Source: CBDFKJ01 sp965248805 (GTDB lineage: Bacteria; Pseudomonadota; Alphaproteobacteria; UBA6615). Taken from it: a stretch of DNA of 64,000 bases. The number at the start of each line of letters is the position of its first letter. The first letter of the stretch is position 1. The stretch covers positions 310,001 through 374,000 of the forward strand of contig CBDFKJ010000007.1 in NCBI GenBank assembly GCA_965248805.1. Reading direction: 5' to 3'. Position numbers and translations under genes: made by a program. Below the pieces are notes generated by a model. The model saw nothing but the letters and a program-made list of their open reading frames with translations. It did not search any database and had not been told where the DNA came from. Of this stretch, positions 36,181 to 46,065 are shown piece by piece.

Positions 36181-37471
36181 GGACGCCTCTATTTACCTCG
36201 CCAATTTTGCCTTGTTGTGATTCTCTGCGGCGGTTCGATTCGAGGGGGGTATTGATGAGGCAGACTGGCCTGTTCGGCTTACCGGATCATTTGCGCAAGC
36301 TTTCGGCGACTGGCGATCCGTTGGAGGTGCTGGCGAAGGTTGTCGATTTCGAGATTTTCCGCGCACCGCTTGAGGCGGCGCTGGGCTATTCGGACGGATC
36401 GAAAGGCGGCCGCCCGGCCTACGATGCGGTGGCGATGTTCAAGGTTCTGGTCCTGGCCGCGCGGCACACGGTGAGCGACGAGCGGATGGAGTTTCTGATC
36501 CGCGACCGCTTGAGTTGGCTTCGCTTCCTGGGCTTCGATCTCGGAGCGCCGACGCCGGACCGGAACACCATCTGGACCTTTCGCGAGCGTCTGGTCCGGG
36601 CCGGGGCGATGGATGAGCTGTTTGCCGCCTTCGATGGCGAGCTGCGCCGGTGCGGCTATCTGGCGATGGGCGGGCAGATCGTCGATGCGACCCTGGTATC
36701 GGCGCCCAAGCAGCGCCACCGCGATGACGAGAAGCGGGCGATCAAGGCGGGCAAGAGCGCGTCCGAGATCTGGCCCGATCAGCCGGCCAAGGCGGCGCAG
36801 AAGGACACAGACGCGCGGTGGACGGTGAAGACCGGAAGGCGCAAGAACCCCGCCGGGGCGCAACGGCGCGTGCCCGACATCGCGATCCCGGTGTTCGGCT
36901 ACAAGAATCATGTCGTCATCGATCGGGCCTACGGCTTCATCCGCGGCTCGGCGGTGACCGATGCCGCCCGCCATGACGGCAAGATGTTGCGTCATCTCGT
37001 CACCGGCGACAATCTGGCCGCCGGCGTGTGGGCTGACAGCGCCTATCGCTCGAAGGCGAACGAGGCGTGGCTGGCGGGCAAGGGTCGGATCTCCCACATC
37101 CACCGCAAGAAGCCGCCGGGCCGGGCCATGCCCAAGGCGACCGCCCGGGCCAATGCCCGCAAGTCAGCGGTCCGTGCACGCGTCGAGCATGTCTTCGCCC
37201 AGCAGAAGGATCGCATGAGCCTGTTCGTCCGGACCATCGGGCTCAAGCGGGCCGAGACCAAGATAGGCCTCGCCAACCTCGCCTATAATTTCCAGCGTCT
37301 GATCTTCCATGAGCGCAGGGCCGCCATGGCATGAGTCCGCCCGTATGACCAAAAAACACCCCGCTGAGAACGAAACCGCGGACGAATAACGCCGTCAAAT
37401 CCACCCGCCGCACGGATCGGCCAACAGGACACCCTTATCCGCGCCAAATCGGCCGGTTGTTAGAGGTCTCC
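36181..37471 (+). mobile_element. IS5-family element, copy 1 (1291 bp)
   Basis: Begins GGACGCCTCTATTTACC and ends with the related inverse of GGAGACCTCTAACAACC. CGGT is duplicated at 36177-36180 and 37472-37475. Excision in silico restores EAGAWGLGLG in the autotransporter barrel, confirming the ends. Confidence 0.93.
36255..37334 (+). CDS. IS5-family transposase
   Basis: 359 residues from ATG 36255 behind a GAGGGGGG ribosome site. Blocks: GLFGLPDHLRKLSATGDPLE, RFLGFDLGAPTPDRNTIWTF, GGQIVDATLVSAPKQRH (Asp), GVWADSAYRSKANEAW (Asp), RVEHVFAQQKDRMSLFVRTI (Glu). These are the Transposase_11-type DDE motifs of the IS5 group. Intact. A 95 percent-like copy lies at 46139-47218 and a fragment at 59.08 kb. 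Confidence 0.94.
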   Translation: MRQTGLFGLPDHLRKLSATGDPLEVLAKVVDFEIFRAPLEAALGYSDGSKGGRPAYDAVAMFKVLVLAARHTVSDERMEFLIRDRLSWLRFLGFDLGAPTPDRNTIWTFRERLVRAGAMDELFAAFDGELRRCGYLAMGGQIVDATLVSAPKQRHRDDEKRAIKAGKSASEIWPDQPAKAAQKDTDARWTVKTGRRKNPAGAQRRVPDIAIPVFGYKNHVVIDRAYGFIRGSAVTDAARHDGKMLRHLVTGDNLAAGVWADSAYRSKANEAWLAGKGRISHIHRKKPPGRAMPKATARANARKSAVRARVEHVFAQQKDRMSLFVRTIGLKRAETKIGLANLAYNFQRLIFHERRAAMA

Positions 37472-38048
37472 CGGTGCTTGGGGTCTCGGCCTCGGAGCGA
37501 TCCATAACTGGCACGCCACGGACACCAGCCGGACGGTCAGCTTCACCAACTATTCTCCGGAGCGCCTGTCGGCGCGCTACGACGCCAGGAGCTGGCAGTT
37601 CTTTGCCGAAGCCGGACACAAGGTGCAAGTCGGCGGCCTGACGCTGGAGCCTTTTGCCGGCGTGTCCCATACCAATCTCGCCACGGACGACTCCAGCGAA
37701 ACCGGCGGCGATGCGGCCCTGACGTCATCGTCGGATACCGACAACACGACGTTCACGACGCTCGGCATGCACGGCGCGATGGTGCTGCTGGACACGGTCC
37801 ATGTGCGCGGCATGGCGGGCTGGCGGCATGCCTTCGGCGATACGGAGCCGTCGTCGACCGCCACGCTGTCGGGCAGCTCCGCCTTCACGGTCACGGGCGC
37901 TCCGACCGCCGAGGATGCCCTGGTCAACGAGTTCGGCATCGAGGCCGGCCTTTCGGACAATGCCTTTCTCGGCGTGGCCTACAAGGGCCGGTATGGCGAC
38001 GGGGCCGCCGCTCATGGCTTCAATGCCGGCCTCAGGGTGACGTTCTAG

Positions 38049-38349
38049 GCCGGACCGCCAGACCCGGGCATGCCTGAAGCGCATTCCTGACGCTCCGCTT
38101 CTATCTCACCCAGGCAAAGTGGCGAAGCAGCGTCACCAGTCCTGAATCCACTTACGCTGCCGCTCCCATTCCAACGGAAACGGCTTCATCAATCGCGCCA
38201 ATGGTCAACTCGGGCGCTTGGCGGCCGTCAAGAACCGCCTCGATGTGCGCGGACGAAAGTCTTTTTGCATCGGGAAAATGCGGGAAGAGGCGGGAAGAAG
38301 TGGGATGAGGCCTTGTTTTTCAAGGTGTTGTGCAACGGTGGTGCGGCTG
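38049..38349. other. Intergenic, no gene seen
   Basis: Separates the autotransporter remnant from an IS21 remnant. No credible frame. The stretch 38260-38320 is purine-rich (GGGAAGAGGCGGGAAGAAG). Confidence 0.4.
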
Positions 38350-39259
38350 TGTTGTTGGCGACCGTAAATTTCCCATTTGTGGCGACCCAAAATTTCTCAC
38401 TTGGGGCTTGTCGCTGAAGGCGCGGCGGCCCGCTCTGTTGGCGAAGACAACAGAGCGGGATCGGTGTGCGGATGTACGGATGGGAGACAAGGATGTTGTT
38501 GAAGCACTATCTGGATCAGGGCGTTTTGAAGACAGAGCTGTCGACGCGATTCGGGGTGAACCGTCGGACGATCCACAATTGGGTCAAGACGGGCCAACTG
38601 GACCGGGATCTGGCGGTCGGTGCGCGAGGATATACGCCGCGTCCGCCAGCGGCCCACAAGCTGGACCCTTGCAAGGCAATCATTGATGCGCGTCTCGAGG
38701 CGTTCCCGAAGCTCTCGGCGAAGCGGCTGTTCGATGAGGTCTGCGCCGCGGGCTACCTGGGCAGCTACTCTCGCGTGACCGACTACGTGCGTGCGTCGCG
38801 GCCGCGCGAGCCGGTTGAGGCGCCGGTTCGGTTCGAGACGCCGGCGGGGCGCCAGGGCCAGGTGGATTTCGGAACGTTCACGCTTCCCTGGGGCCGGCGC
38901 CATGCCCTGGTGATCGTCCTGGGCTACTCCCGGCTGCTGTGGCTGCGCTTCTACCCTCGGCAGACCATGGCGGTCCTGATGGAAGCGCTGGAGAGCGGCT
39001 TCGATCGGTTCGGCGGGGTTCCGGAGGAGTTGCTGTTCGACCAGATGCGCGCGGTAGTGCTGTCCGACGATCGCGCCGCCGGCGGCGGCCTGGTGCTGAA
39101 CGCGGAGTTCCTGCGGTTCGCCGCGCACTGGGGGTTCCTGCCCCGCTCGTGCCGGCCCTATCGGGCCCGGACGAAGGGCAAAGTGGAACGGCCGATCCGC
39201 TACATCCGCGAGAGCTTCTTCTACGGGCGTACGTTTGCGATCGACAACGATCTCAACGA
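38350..39259 (+). mobile_element. IS21-family element of a second type, 3'-truncated
   Basis: The left end carries repeated motifs GGCGACCGTAAATTTCCCA and GGCGACCCAAAATTTCTCAC, typical internal terminal repeats of IS21 elements. It is cut at about 39259 and joined to a toxin-antitoxin locus. istB and the right end are missing. Confidence 0.8.
38472..39259 (+). pseudogene. istA: istA of second IS21 type, truncated
   Basis: MYGWETRMLLKHYLDQGVLK with a helix-turn-helix (KTELSTRFGVNRRTIHNWVK) and the DDE core: Asp in GQVDFGTFTLPWGRRHALVI, Asp in ELLFDQMRAVVLSDDR, Glu in RTKGKVERPIRYIRESFFYG. About 262 residues remain and the C-terminal domain is gone. The frame runs on by chance into the downstream antitoxin gene. 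Confidence 0.85.
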
Positions 39260-39299
39260 GCCGCCCGCTTGCGTTTGGCGCCAGGAAGCACCCAAAAAT

Positions 39300-39371
39300 C
39301 AATGGATTAGATATATATTTTGCGCGCTCTGTATTTCCGGATATATTACCGGGGTGAACAGGAGGCCCGCC
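39300..39371 (+). promoter_or_regulatory. AT-rich promoter/operator region of the toxin-antitoxin pair
   Basis: An AT-rich block with TTAGATATATATTTTG and GGATATATTACC forms an imperfect inverted repeat just ahead of AGGAGG and the GTG start. Antitoxins of this kind usually bind such palindromes to repress their own operon. The function is inference. Confidence 0.45.
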
Positions 39372-39656
39372 GTGCCGACCAGTCAAGACAATGCCGTCAA
39401 ACGATACCGAAAGCGCCTGAAGCGCGAGGGATGGGTCCGCTGCGAAGTGAAGGTGCGCCGGGAAGACGTCCCCCTCGTTCGCAAGGTCGCCGCGGTCCTC
39501 AACGATCCTGAACGGGAGGCCGTGGCCCGTGCCGTGATCCGTGAACGCTTCGTGGAAGCTCCGCCGTCCAACCTCAAAGACTTGCTTGCCGCAGCACCGC
39601 TTGAGGGCATCGACATCGAACGGCCGCGCGATCCGGGCCGAGAGATCGATCTCTGA
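39372..39656 (+). CDS. Type II antitoxin (partner of PIN-domain toxin)
   Basis: 94 residues from GTG 39372 (AGGAGG upstream). The sequence has NAVKRYRKRLKREGWVRCEV, VRREDVPLVRKVAAVLNDPE and a Pro-rich acidic tail NLKDLLAAAPLEGIDIERP that would wrap the toxin. The stop overlaps the toxin ATG (ATGA), typical of VapBC-like operons. The DNA-binding fold cannot be assigned with certainty. The antitoxin is intact while its toxin is cut. Confidence 0.72.
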   Translation: MPTSQDNAVKRYRKRLKREGWVRCEVKVRREDVPLVRKVAAVLNDPEREAVARAVIRERFVEAPPSNLKDLLAAAPLEGIDIERPRDPGREIDL

Positions 39657-39808
39657 TGTTCCTGATCGACACCAACATCATCTCCGAGGTACGCAAGGGC
39701 GATCGCTGCAATGCCCGGGTCGCCGCCTGGTACGCCGACATCGAGAATGCCGATTTGTTCTTGAGCGTGCTCGTGACCGGCGAGATCCGCAAAGGCATCG
39801 AAGGTAAG
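39656..39808 (+). pseudogene. VapC-like PIN-domain toxin, truncated
   Basis: Reads MFLIDTNIISEVRKGDRCNA, then VAAWYADIENADLFLSVLVT and GEIRKGIE. The first PIN-domain acidic residues (Asp in FLIDTN and Glu in GEIRKG) are present. The remaining two-thirds is replaced by a primase fragment after about residue 50, so the RNase site is incomplete. Confidence 0.8.
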
Positions 39809-40393
39809 CGAGGTAAGATCATTATCCCTCTGGCCTATGGCCACCTCGACGGGAATGAGGGCTGGCACTTCAAGCACTTGGCGCCGCCGCGGCCGCTTTA
39901 TGGCTTACATCGCCTGGCCGCTCGGCCTAACGCCGACGTTCTGGCGGTCGAGGGTGAGCCGCCGCTGATACCGGACAGCGGTTGTTTCCAGATCTTGTCG
40001 TTGTCACCTGGCCGGCCGGCACGAGTAACGTCAACCATGCAGACTGGGCACCCTTAGCTGATCGACGCGTGACCGTGCTGCCTGACGCCGACGAAGAAGG
40101 TCGGAAAGCGGCCTCTGCGGTGGTGGCGAAGCTGCAAGAGGTCGGCGCCGCCAGCTTTAATCTGATCAACCCGCCGCCCGCGGTCCCGAAGGGCTGGGAT
40201 CTCGCCGACGCCGAACGAGAGGAACGAGATCCAAAGGAGCTGCTCAGGTACATTCGAGCGGCTGCACAGGAACCGAAGGCGCCGTCACCGAGTGCACATA
40301 ACGAACTCACTGCCGATGCCGCTAAGCATTTTCGTGCTCTGGGCTACGACCGGGACAAGTTTTACTTCCTTACTACGCGTGGCCGACAAATTC

Positions 40394-41282
40394 TAGTGGA
40401 GGGATCGGAACGAAAGAGTCCGAATTGGGATTCCGTATTTTGCTGTGGTATGCGCCCGGCAAGGCGCCGGTCCCGCTCGATCGTGTCGCCGAGATCGTGC
40501 GCCTGACGCAGCAACCGCCGCCGTTTGAGGCGACCCACTGGACGTTGCGCGCGATCGCCAGGGCGGCCGGTATTGCCGCCTCGACGGTGCAGGCGATCTG
40601 GAAGGCTCACGGTCTCAGCCCGCACCGCTGGCGCAACTTCAAGCTGTCGACCGACCCTGCCTTCGCCGAGAAACTCACCGATATCGTCGGCCTGTATGTC
40701 GACCCGCCGGCCCATGCGGTGGTGTTGTCGATCGATGAGAAGTCACAGATCCAGGCGCTCGACCGCCGGTCTGCCGATGAAGAAGGGACGCGCCGGCACC
40801 ATGACCCATGACTACAAACGGCACGGCACGACCACGCTGTTTGCGGCGCTCAACGTTCTGGACGGAACGGTGATCGGCCAGAACATGCAGCGCCACCGCC
40901 ATCAGGAGTTCATCCGCTTCCTCAACCGCATCGAGCGCACGGTGCCGGCGGACAAGGCCATCCACGCGATCGTCGACAACTACGCGGCGCACAACAAGGA
41001 CAAGGTCCGCGCCTGGCTCGCCCGCCATCCGCGCTGGACTTTCCACTTCACACCGACCTCCTGCTCGTGGCTCAATGCCGTCGAGGGCTTCTTCGCAAAA
41101 CTCACCCGGCGGCGGCTCAAGCACGGCGTCTTCCATTCCGTCGTCGATCTCCAGGCCGCAATCAACCGCTTCGTCCGCGAATACAATGCGGCCAACCCAC
41201 AGCCATTCATATCGAAAGCCGACCCCGACGACATCATCGCAGCCCGAAACCGAGGGTTCCAAACGTTGGAATCAATCCACTA
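40394..41282 (+). mobile_element. IS630-family element, copy D (889 bp, frameshifted class)
   Basis: TA at 40394-40395 and 41281-41282, both within CTAG. Carries the CCATGAC duplication. Opposite in orientation to copy E, with 944 bp of primase gene between them. Confidence 0.92.
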
Positions 41283-41283
41283 G
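40425..41283 (+). pseudogene. IS630 transposase split by a 7-bp duplication
   Basis: N-terminal part 40425-40811 (128 residues, ends GTRRHHDP). The C-terminal part in the other frame starts at an ATG overlapping the break and ends at 41283 with ESIH. Same state as copies A and E. Confidence 0.82.
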
Positions 41284-42225
41284 AGTTCCCATCGAGGGCG
41301 CTTCGCGCCACGCTGATCATGCTCGCGCCTCTGGAATTCTGGCGGAAGCGGTTTCCCACCAGCCGAGGCGGAATCGATGTAGACGGGGCCGCTGACTACT
41401 TGATCAACTCCGGATACAGCGTTGGCGTGTACAATCCGTTACGGATTAGGGGACGCGGAGCCTGGTGGGACCGTGGCCGCGCCGTGCTCAATCTTGGCGA
41501 CCGACTGATCGTCGATGGAAAGTCTATCGCCTTGACTGATATCGACGGTAGCTTTCTATACGAAGCCGCGGCACCGCTGCGATATACTTCGGCAGCGCCA
41601 CTCTCGGACGAGGAGGCGCAAGCCTTCCTGGAGGTCTGCGAGATGCCGCGCTGGGAGCGGCCGGTTTCTGGGGTATTGTTGGCCGGCTGGAGCGTCATCG
41701 CGCCGATCTGTGGCGCCATGCCGTGGCGCCCGCATATTTGGCTCACCGCGAAGGCCGGTTTGGGCAAGAGTTGGGTGTTGGACAACATCGTTCGCCGGGC
41801 GGTCGGCGAGCTTGCCGTCGTTGTTCAAAGCCGAACCACGGAGGCTGGGCTCCGCCAGCAAATTGAGGGCGATGCGCGCCCCGTGCTGTTCGACGAAGCT
41901 GAGGGCGAAGATCAGCGATCGCGTGCCCGCATGCAGGCCGTGATCGAACTCGCTCGCGCCGGATCTACCGAAGGCGGTGCCGAGATTTTCAAGCGTACTG
42001 CGTCTGGGCACGTCAAACGATATCGGGCCGCGTCTTGCTTTGCTTTTTCCTCGGTGAATGTCCACGTTCGCCATCATGCGGACGAAACGCGCATCACGGT
42101 GCTCGCGCTCCTGGCAGTGGACGACGCCGATGAGGAGATTAAGGCCGCAAACCTAGATTGTTTTCGGAAGTTGCAGACGCGCGCGAGCGAAGTGCTGAGA
42201 CCGGACTTCGCATCAAGGCCTCTGG

Positions 42226-43084
42226 CTAGTGGATTGATTCCAACGTTTGGAACCCTCGGTTTCGGGCTGCGATGATGTCGTCGGGGTCGGCTTTCCATAT
42301 GAATGGCTGTGGGTTGGCCGCATTGTATTCGCGGACGAAGCGGTTGATTGCGGCCTGGAGATCGACGACGGAATGGAAGACGCCGTGCTTGAGCCGCCGC
42401 CGGGTGAGTTTTGCGAAGAAGCCCTCGACGGCATTGAGCCACGAGCAGGAGGTCGGTGTGAAGTGGAAAGTCCAGCGCGGATGGCGGGCGAGCCAGGCGC
42501 GGACCTTGTCCTTGTTGTGCGCCGCGTAGTTGTCGACGATCGCGTGGATGGCCTTGTCCGCCGGCACCGTGCGCTCGATGCGGTTGAGGAAGCGGATGAA
42601 CTCCTGATGGCGGTGGCGCTGCATGTTCTGGCCGATCACCGTTCCGTCCAGAACGTTGAGCGCCGCAAACAGCGTGGTCGTGCCGTGCCGTTTGTAGTCA
42701 TGGGTCATGGTGCCGGCGCGTCCCTTCTTCATCGGCAGACCGGCGGTCGAGCGCCTGGATCTGTGACTTCTCATCGATCGACAACACCACCGCATGGGCC
42801 GGCGGGTCGACATACAGGCCGACGATATCGGTGAGTTTCTCGGCGAAGGCAGGGTCGGTCGACAGCTTGAAGTTGCGCCAGCGGTGCGGGCTGAGACCGT
42901 GAGCCTTCCAGATCGCCTGCACCGTCGAGGCGGCAATACCGGCCGCCCTGGCGATCGCGCGCAACGTCCAGTGGGTCGCCTCAAACGGCGGCGGTTGCTG
43001 CGTCAGGCGCACGATCTCGGCGACACGATCGAGCGGGACCGGCGCCTTGCCGGTCGCATACCACAGCAAAATACGGAATCCCAA
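42226..43084 (-). pseudogene. IS630 transposase split by a 7-bp duplication
   Basis: Same layout as copies A and D: TTG start at 43084, break after GTRRHHDP near 42698, C-terminal frame to the CTAG-derived stop at 42226. Confidence 0.82.
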
Positions 43085-43115
43085 TTCGGACTCTTTCGTT
43101 CCGATCCCTCCACTA
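42227..43115 (-). mobile_element. IS630-family element, copy E (889 bp, frameshifted class)
   Basis: TA at 42227-42228 and 43114-43115 inside CTAG, same 7-bp duplication. It terminates the primase fragment on its left; on its right lies a chain of other IS fragments. Confidence 0.92.
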
Positions 43116-43124
43116 GATGATGAG

Positions 43125-43202
43125 TACGCACCTCGGATGGGGGCTCCTTCGCTGCCGCCGGGGCGTTATTTCCGGATGCACATGATCGGCTATTTCGAGG
43201 GC
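43125..43202 (+). mobile_element. 78-bp fragment of the IS1182-like element of 15.1 kb
   Basis: Encodes APRMGAPSLPPGRYFRMHMI, then GYFEG, identical to residues in the 15.3-15.4 kb transposase. Both sides are broken. Confidence 0.8.
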
Positions 43203-43571
43203 TCGCCCTTGACCAGGCCGTGCTCGCCAAGAACGTCCAGCACCCAGGCGAACACTGCCTCATGCACCGCGTGCGGCTGCGGATCGTGCTCAACGACGAG
43301 TGGTCAGGCACACGTGCGCGCGCCTCCAGGCGCAAGAACTCACGCAGCGACAAGCTGTCGGCGCACCGCCACTCCAACGCCCGCTCACTGTCGAGGCCTT
43401 CGAAGTAGCCGACCAGGTGCATCCGGAAGTAACGCCCCGGTGGGATTCCCGGACGTCCGATCCCTGGCGCGTAATAGGGCTCACACAGGTCCTCGGCGAA
43501 CGCATCGAAACCGGCATCGACCAGCACCTCCTGCAGCTGGTCGTAAAACACGTGGCCGGGCGAGCGAGGGC
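43203..43571 (-). mobile_element. Fragment of the IS1182-like element of 57.6 kb
   Basis: Reads on the minus strand RSPGHVFYDQLQEVLVDAGF, then GRYFRMHLVGYFEGLDSERA, the N-terminal part of that transposase, here without the 11-base deletion seen at 58.84 kb. It does share the frame break after VPDHSSLSTIRSR. Joined directly to an IS256 remnant. Confidence 0.8.
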
Positions 43572-44432
43572 GGCACGCCATTGAAGGCTCGCCGCCTCGG
43601 CCGTCTCCTGTGCGAACGCGGTGGCGATGAAGGCCGAGACGACGCGCCGCCCGTTCTTCCCGGCATGGGCGAGCACGTTGCGCATGAAGTGGACGCGGCA
43701 ACGCTGCCATGTGGCGCACAGCACCTTGGTGACGGCGGCCTTCAAGCCTTCATGCGCATCGGAGACGACGAGCTTGACGCCGCGCAGTCGCGTCAGCTTG
43801 CGCAGGAACTCCGTCCAGATCGGCTCGGCCTCGGAGGTGCCGATCTCCATGCCCAGCACCTCGCGCCGGCCGTCGCTGTTGACGCCGACGGCGATGATGA
43901 CGGCGACCGACACGATGCGTCCGCCGCGACGGACCTTCAGATAGGTCGCGTCGATCCACAGGTACGGCCAGTCACCTTCGATCGGCCGCTCCAGAAAAGC
44001 CTTCACCTTGCCGTCGATCTCCTCGCACAGCCGGCTGACCTGGCTCTTCGAGATGCCGCTCATGCCCATCGCCTTGACCAGGTCGTCGACCGACCGCGTC
44101 GAGATGCCCTGGACATAGGCTTCCTGGATAACAGCGGTCAGCGCCTTCTCGGCCATGCGGCGCGGCTCAAGAAAGCTCGGGAAGAAGGAGCCCTTCCTCA
44201 GCTTGGGAATGCGCAGCTCGACGGTCGCCGCCCGCGTCTCCCAGTCGCGGTCACGGTAGCCGTTGCGCTGAGCCTGCCGCAGCGGGTTCCTCTCGCCATA
44301 GGCGGCGCCAGTAGACGCGCCCACCTCCAGTTCCATCAACCGCTCGGCGGCAAAGCCGATCATCTCACGCAACAGATCGGCGTCCGCTGACTTTTCCACA
44401 AGCGTGCGCAGGTTCATCATGTCATCGGTCAT
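43572..44432 (-). pseudogene. IS256 transposase, C-terminally truncated
   Basis: Nearly identical to the transposase at 33430 over the first 286 residues (for example, VELRIPKLRKG instead of AGLRIPKLRKG, AQETAEAA instead of AQGTAEAA). It ends after EAASLQWRA, losing the Glu motif, then runs into another IS fragment. Confidence 0.88.
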
Positions 44433-44531
44433 CGGTGGTCCTTCCGGTCAAAGGTTGGTGTCGCAACCAGACCCTACCGGAAAGCGCCGATGACCAATGC
44501 GCGCCGAGCTACACCACTTCCGGGGACATCA
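43572..44531 (-). mobile_element. IS256-family element, 3' part deleted
   Basis: The left end (TGATGTCCCCGGAAGTGG on the minus strand) is at 44531 and matches the complete copy at 33331. The element stops at 43571/43572 within the transposase gene. Confidence 0.88.
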
Positions 44532-44850
44532 CCACCGTGGAAGATCAATATGATGCGCCAACAACGACCTCCGCGGTCGATACGGCTTCTATCCTTGCCG
44601 GGTACGCAGCTACGCAACCCGAAGTACCCGCCATACGCGCGCCCGGTCGACGACCGCTGAATTTCGCAAGACTTCACGCAAAACGGCGGTATGTCTGTGA
44701 TGTTCTCCCGGGTTTGGGCATAGGCCGCGGCGATGCCGTCGCGCTGCTGCTGCCTAAGGGCCCCGAAATGGCGGCCGCATGTGCGGTGCTACCCGCCACG
44801 GCGACTGTCGCGCCGCTCGATCCAAACCTGTCGACCGGAATCGTCGGCGA
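44532..44850 (+). pseudogene. Acyl-CoA synthetase (AMP-binding), N-terminal remnant
   Basis: Reads ASILAGYAATQPEVPAIRAP, GRRPLNFARLHA, then GIGRGDAVALLLPKGPEMAA and CAVLPATATVAPLDPNL, the opening of ANL-superfamily adenylating enzymes. About 105 residues remain. The 5' start is cut by IS256, and downstream sequence up to 45066 is unrelated and unassigned. Confidence 0.68.
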
Positions 44851-46065
44851 GCACACCGGCCGCGTAGTTGCCGAAGATCCGAAGCTTCAAGGGCTCCTTT
44901 GCCACCGGGCCAACCGATCCTAATCCGATGGCGCCCTTGGAGCCTGCGACGTCCGGTCTAACATGCTCATGTCCCACGCTTTGTATCGGTATGCCTGAGC
45001 GCGATTTGCTCATGGTGGCACGGTTGACTGACAACAAGTGCGCCTACGAGATCACCGGGCCGACATGTGGTAGTCCGCCGCGCCTTCGCGATCTCCTTTC
45101 TCGCCCGGCATGGGCGGCTCGCCATCAGCTTTATCGCCGTCATGGTGCTGTCTCGGCTGCTCACGCCGGCGGAGATCGGTATCTTTTCGGTCAGCGCGGC
45201 CCTGATCGCGCTTGGCCACGCGGTGCGGGACTTCGGCATCGGCGAATACATCGTTCAGGAGCGTGACCTCACGTCGGCGCGTCTGCGCACCGCCTATGGC
45301 TTCTCGATTGTCATCGCCTGGGTAATCGCCGGTGTACTGTTTGCAGCGAGCACGCCGCTCGCTTTGCTATACGCCGAAGCCGGTGTGGGCGAGGTCATGC
45401 GCGTACTCGCTTTTGGATTTGTCATTATACCGCTCGGTGTACCGGCGAGGGCCGTATTGCGGCGCGATATGCGCTTTGGCGTGCTGGCCGTCGCTGAAGT
45501 CGGTTCCGGGTCTCTGCAGGCCGCCACGAGTGTTGCACTCGCCTACAACGGCTTCAGTTATCTCAGCATGGCCTGGGGCTCCGTTGTCGGAACCGTCGCC
45601 GCGTTCCTGATCCTTGCGTTGCTGCGCGCTAGACATCTGGCGATTCGCCCGACTCTATCGGAGTGGCGGCGTGTAGCTTCGTTCGGTTCTTATTCGAGCG
45701 CCACGACGATCATTGGCCAAGTCGGCGCAGCGGCACCGGACCTTGTAATGGGCCGCCTGTTGGGATTCGAGGCCGTCGCGCTGTTCAGTCGGGCTCTCGG
45801 ACCGATTCGATTGTTTCGCAATGGCATCCAGGGATCATTAGGAAAAGTGCTATTCCCCGCGTTCGCGCGCCGGCGCCGGGCTGAGGGAGATCTGGGTCGC
45901 GACTTCCTGGCTGCGACTGCCATGCTTTGCGTGTTTGCGTGGCCATTCTATGGCTTCCTCGCCTTGATGGCGTTCCCTATCTTGCGAATCCTGTTCGGCT
46001 ATCAGTGGGATGCCAGCGTCCCGCTTATGCAACTGCTTTGCATTTCGGCATTGCTGCCATCAGCT

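Larger units (their letters stand above)
34797..38048 (+). pseudogene. Autotransporter (type Va) with multiple breaks
   Basis: A signal peptide (LPWAAAAAMLFGGGLAAQAQ) starts at TTG 34797. A frameshift near 34915 precedes a beta-helix-like passenger rich in Asn, Thr and Gly (NGIEFVGGPTGTDVFNTLTI ... GALLGGTVRVVG-like repeats). In-frame stops occur at 35686 and 35950. The beta-barrel begins at ITGYGAWGETDSTFGTAQME; an IS5 element interrupts it after GGAEAG, and it resumes at AWGLGLGAIHNWHATDTSRT, ending with aromatic ...GLRVTF. Such proteins export an adhesin or enzyme to the cell surface. This one is dead. Confidence 0.85.
39812..42226 (+). pseudogene. TOPRIM/helicase-type primase of phage or plasmid origin, split by IS630
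   Basis: Starts mid-gene: IIIPLAYGHLDGNEGWHFKH, then PLYGLHRLAARPNADVLAVE. A 4-base loss near 39960 shifts the frame; restoring it gives the TOPRIM Glu motif and LFPDLVVVTWPAGTSNVNHA, then TVLPDADEEGRKAA (DxD). IS630 copy D sits at 40394-41282 in a CTAG; excision joins GRQIL to EFPSRALRATLIM. The ATPase part has Walker A (LTAKAGLGKSWVL) and ARPVLFDEAEGEDQ as Walker B. IS630 copy E cuts its 3' end. Confidence 0.82.
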
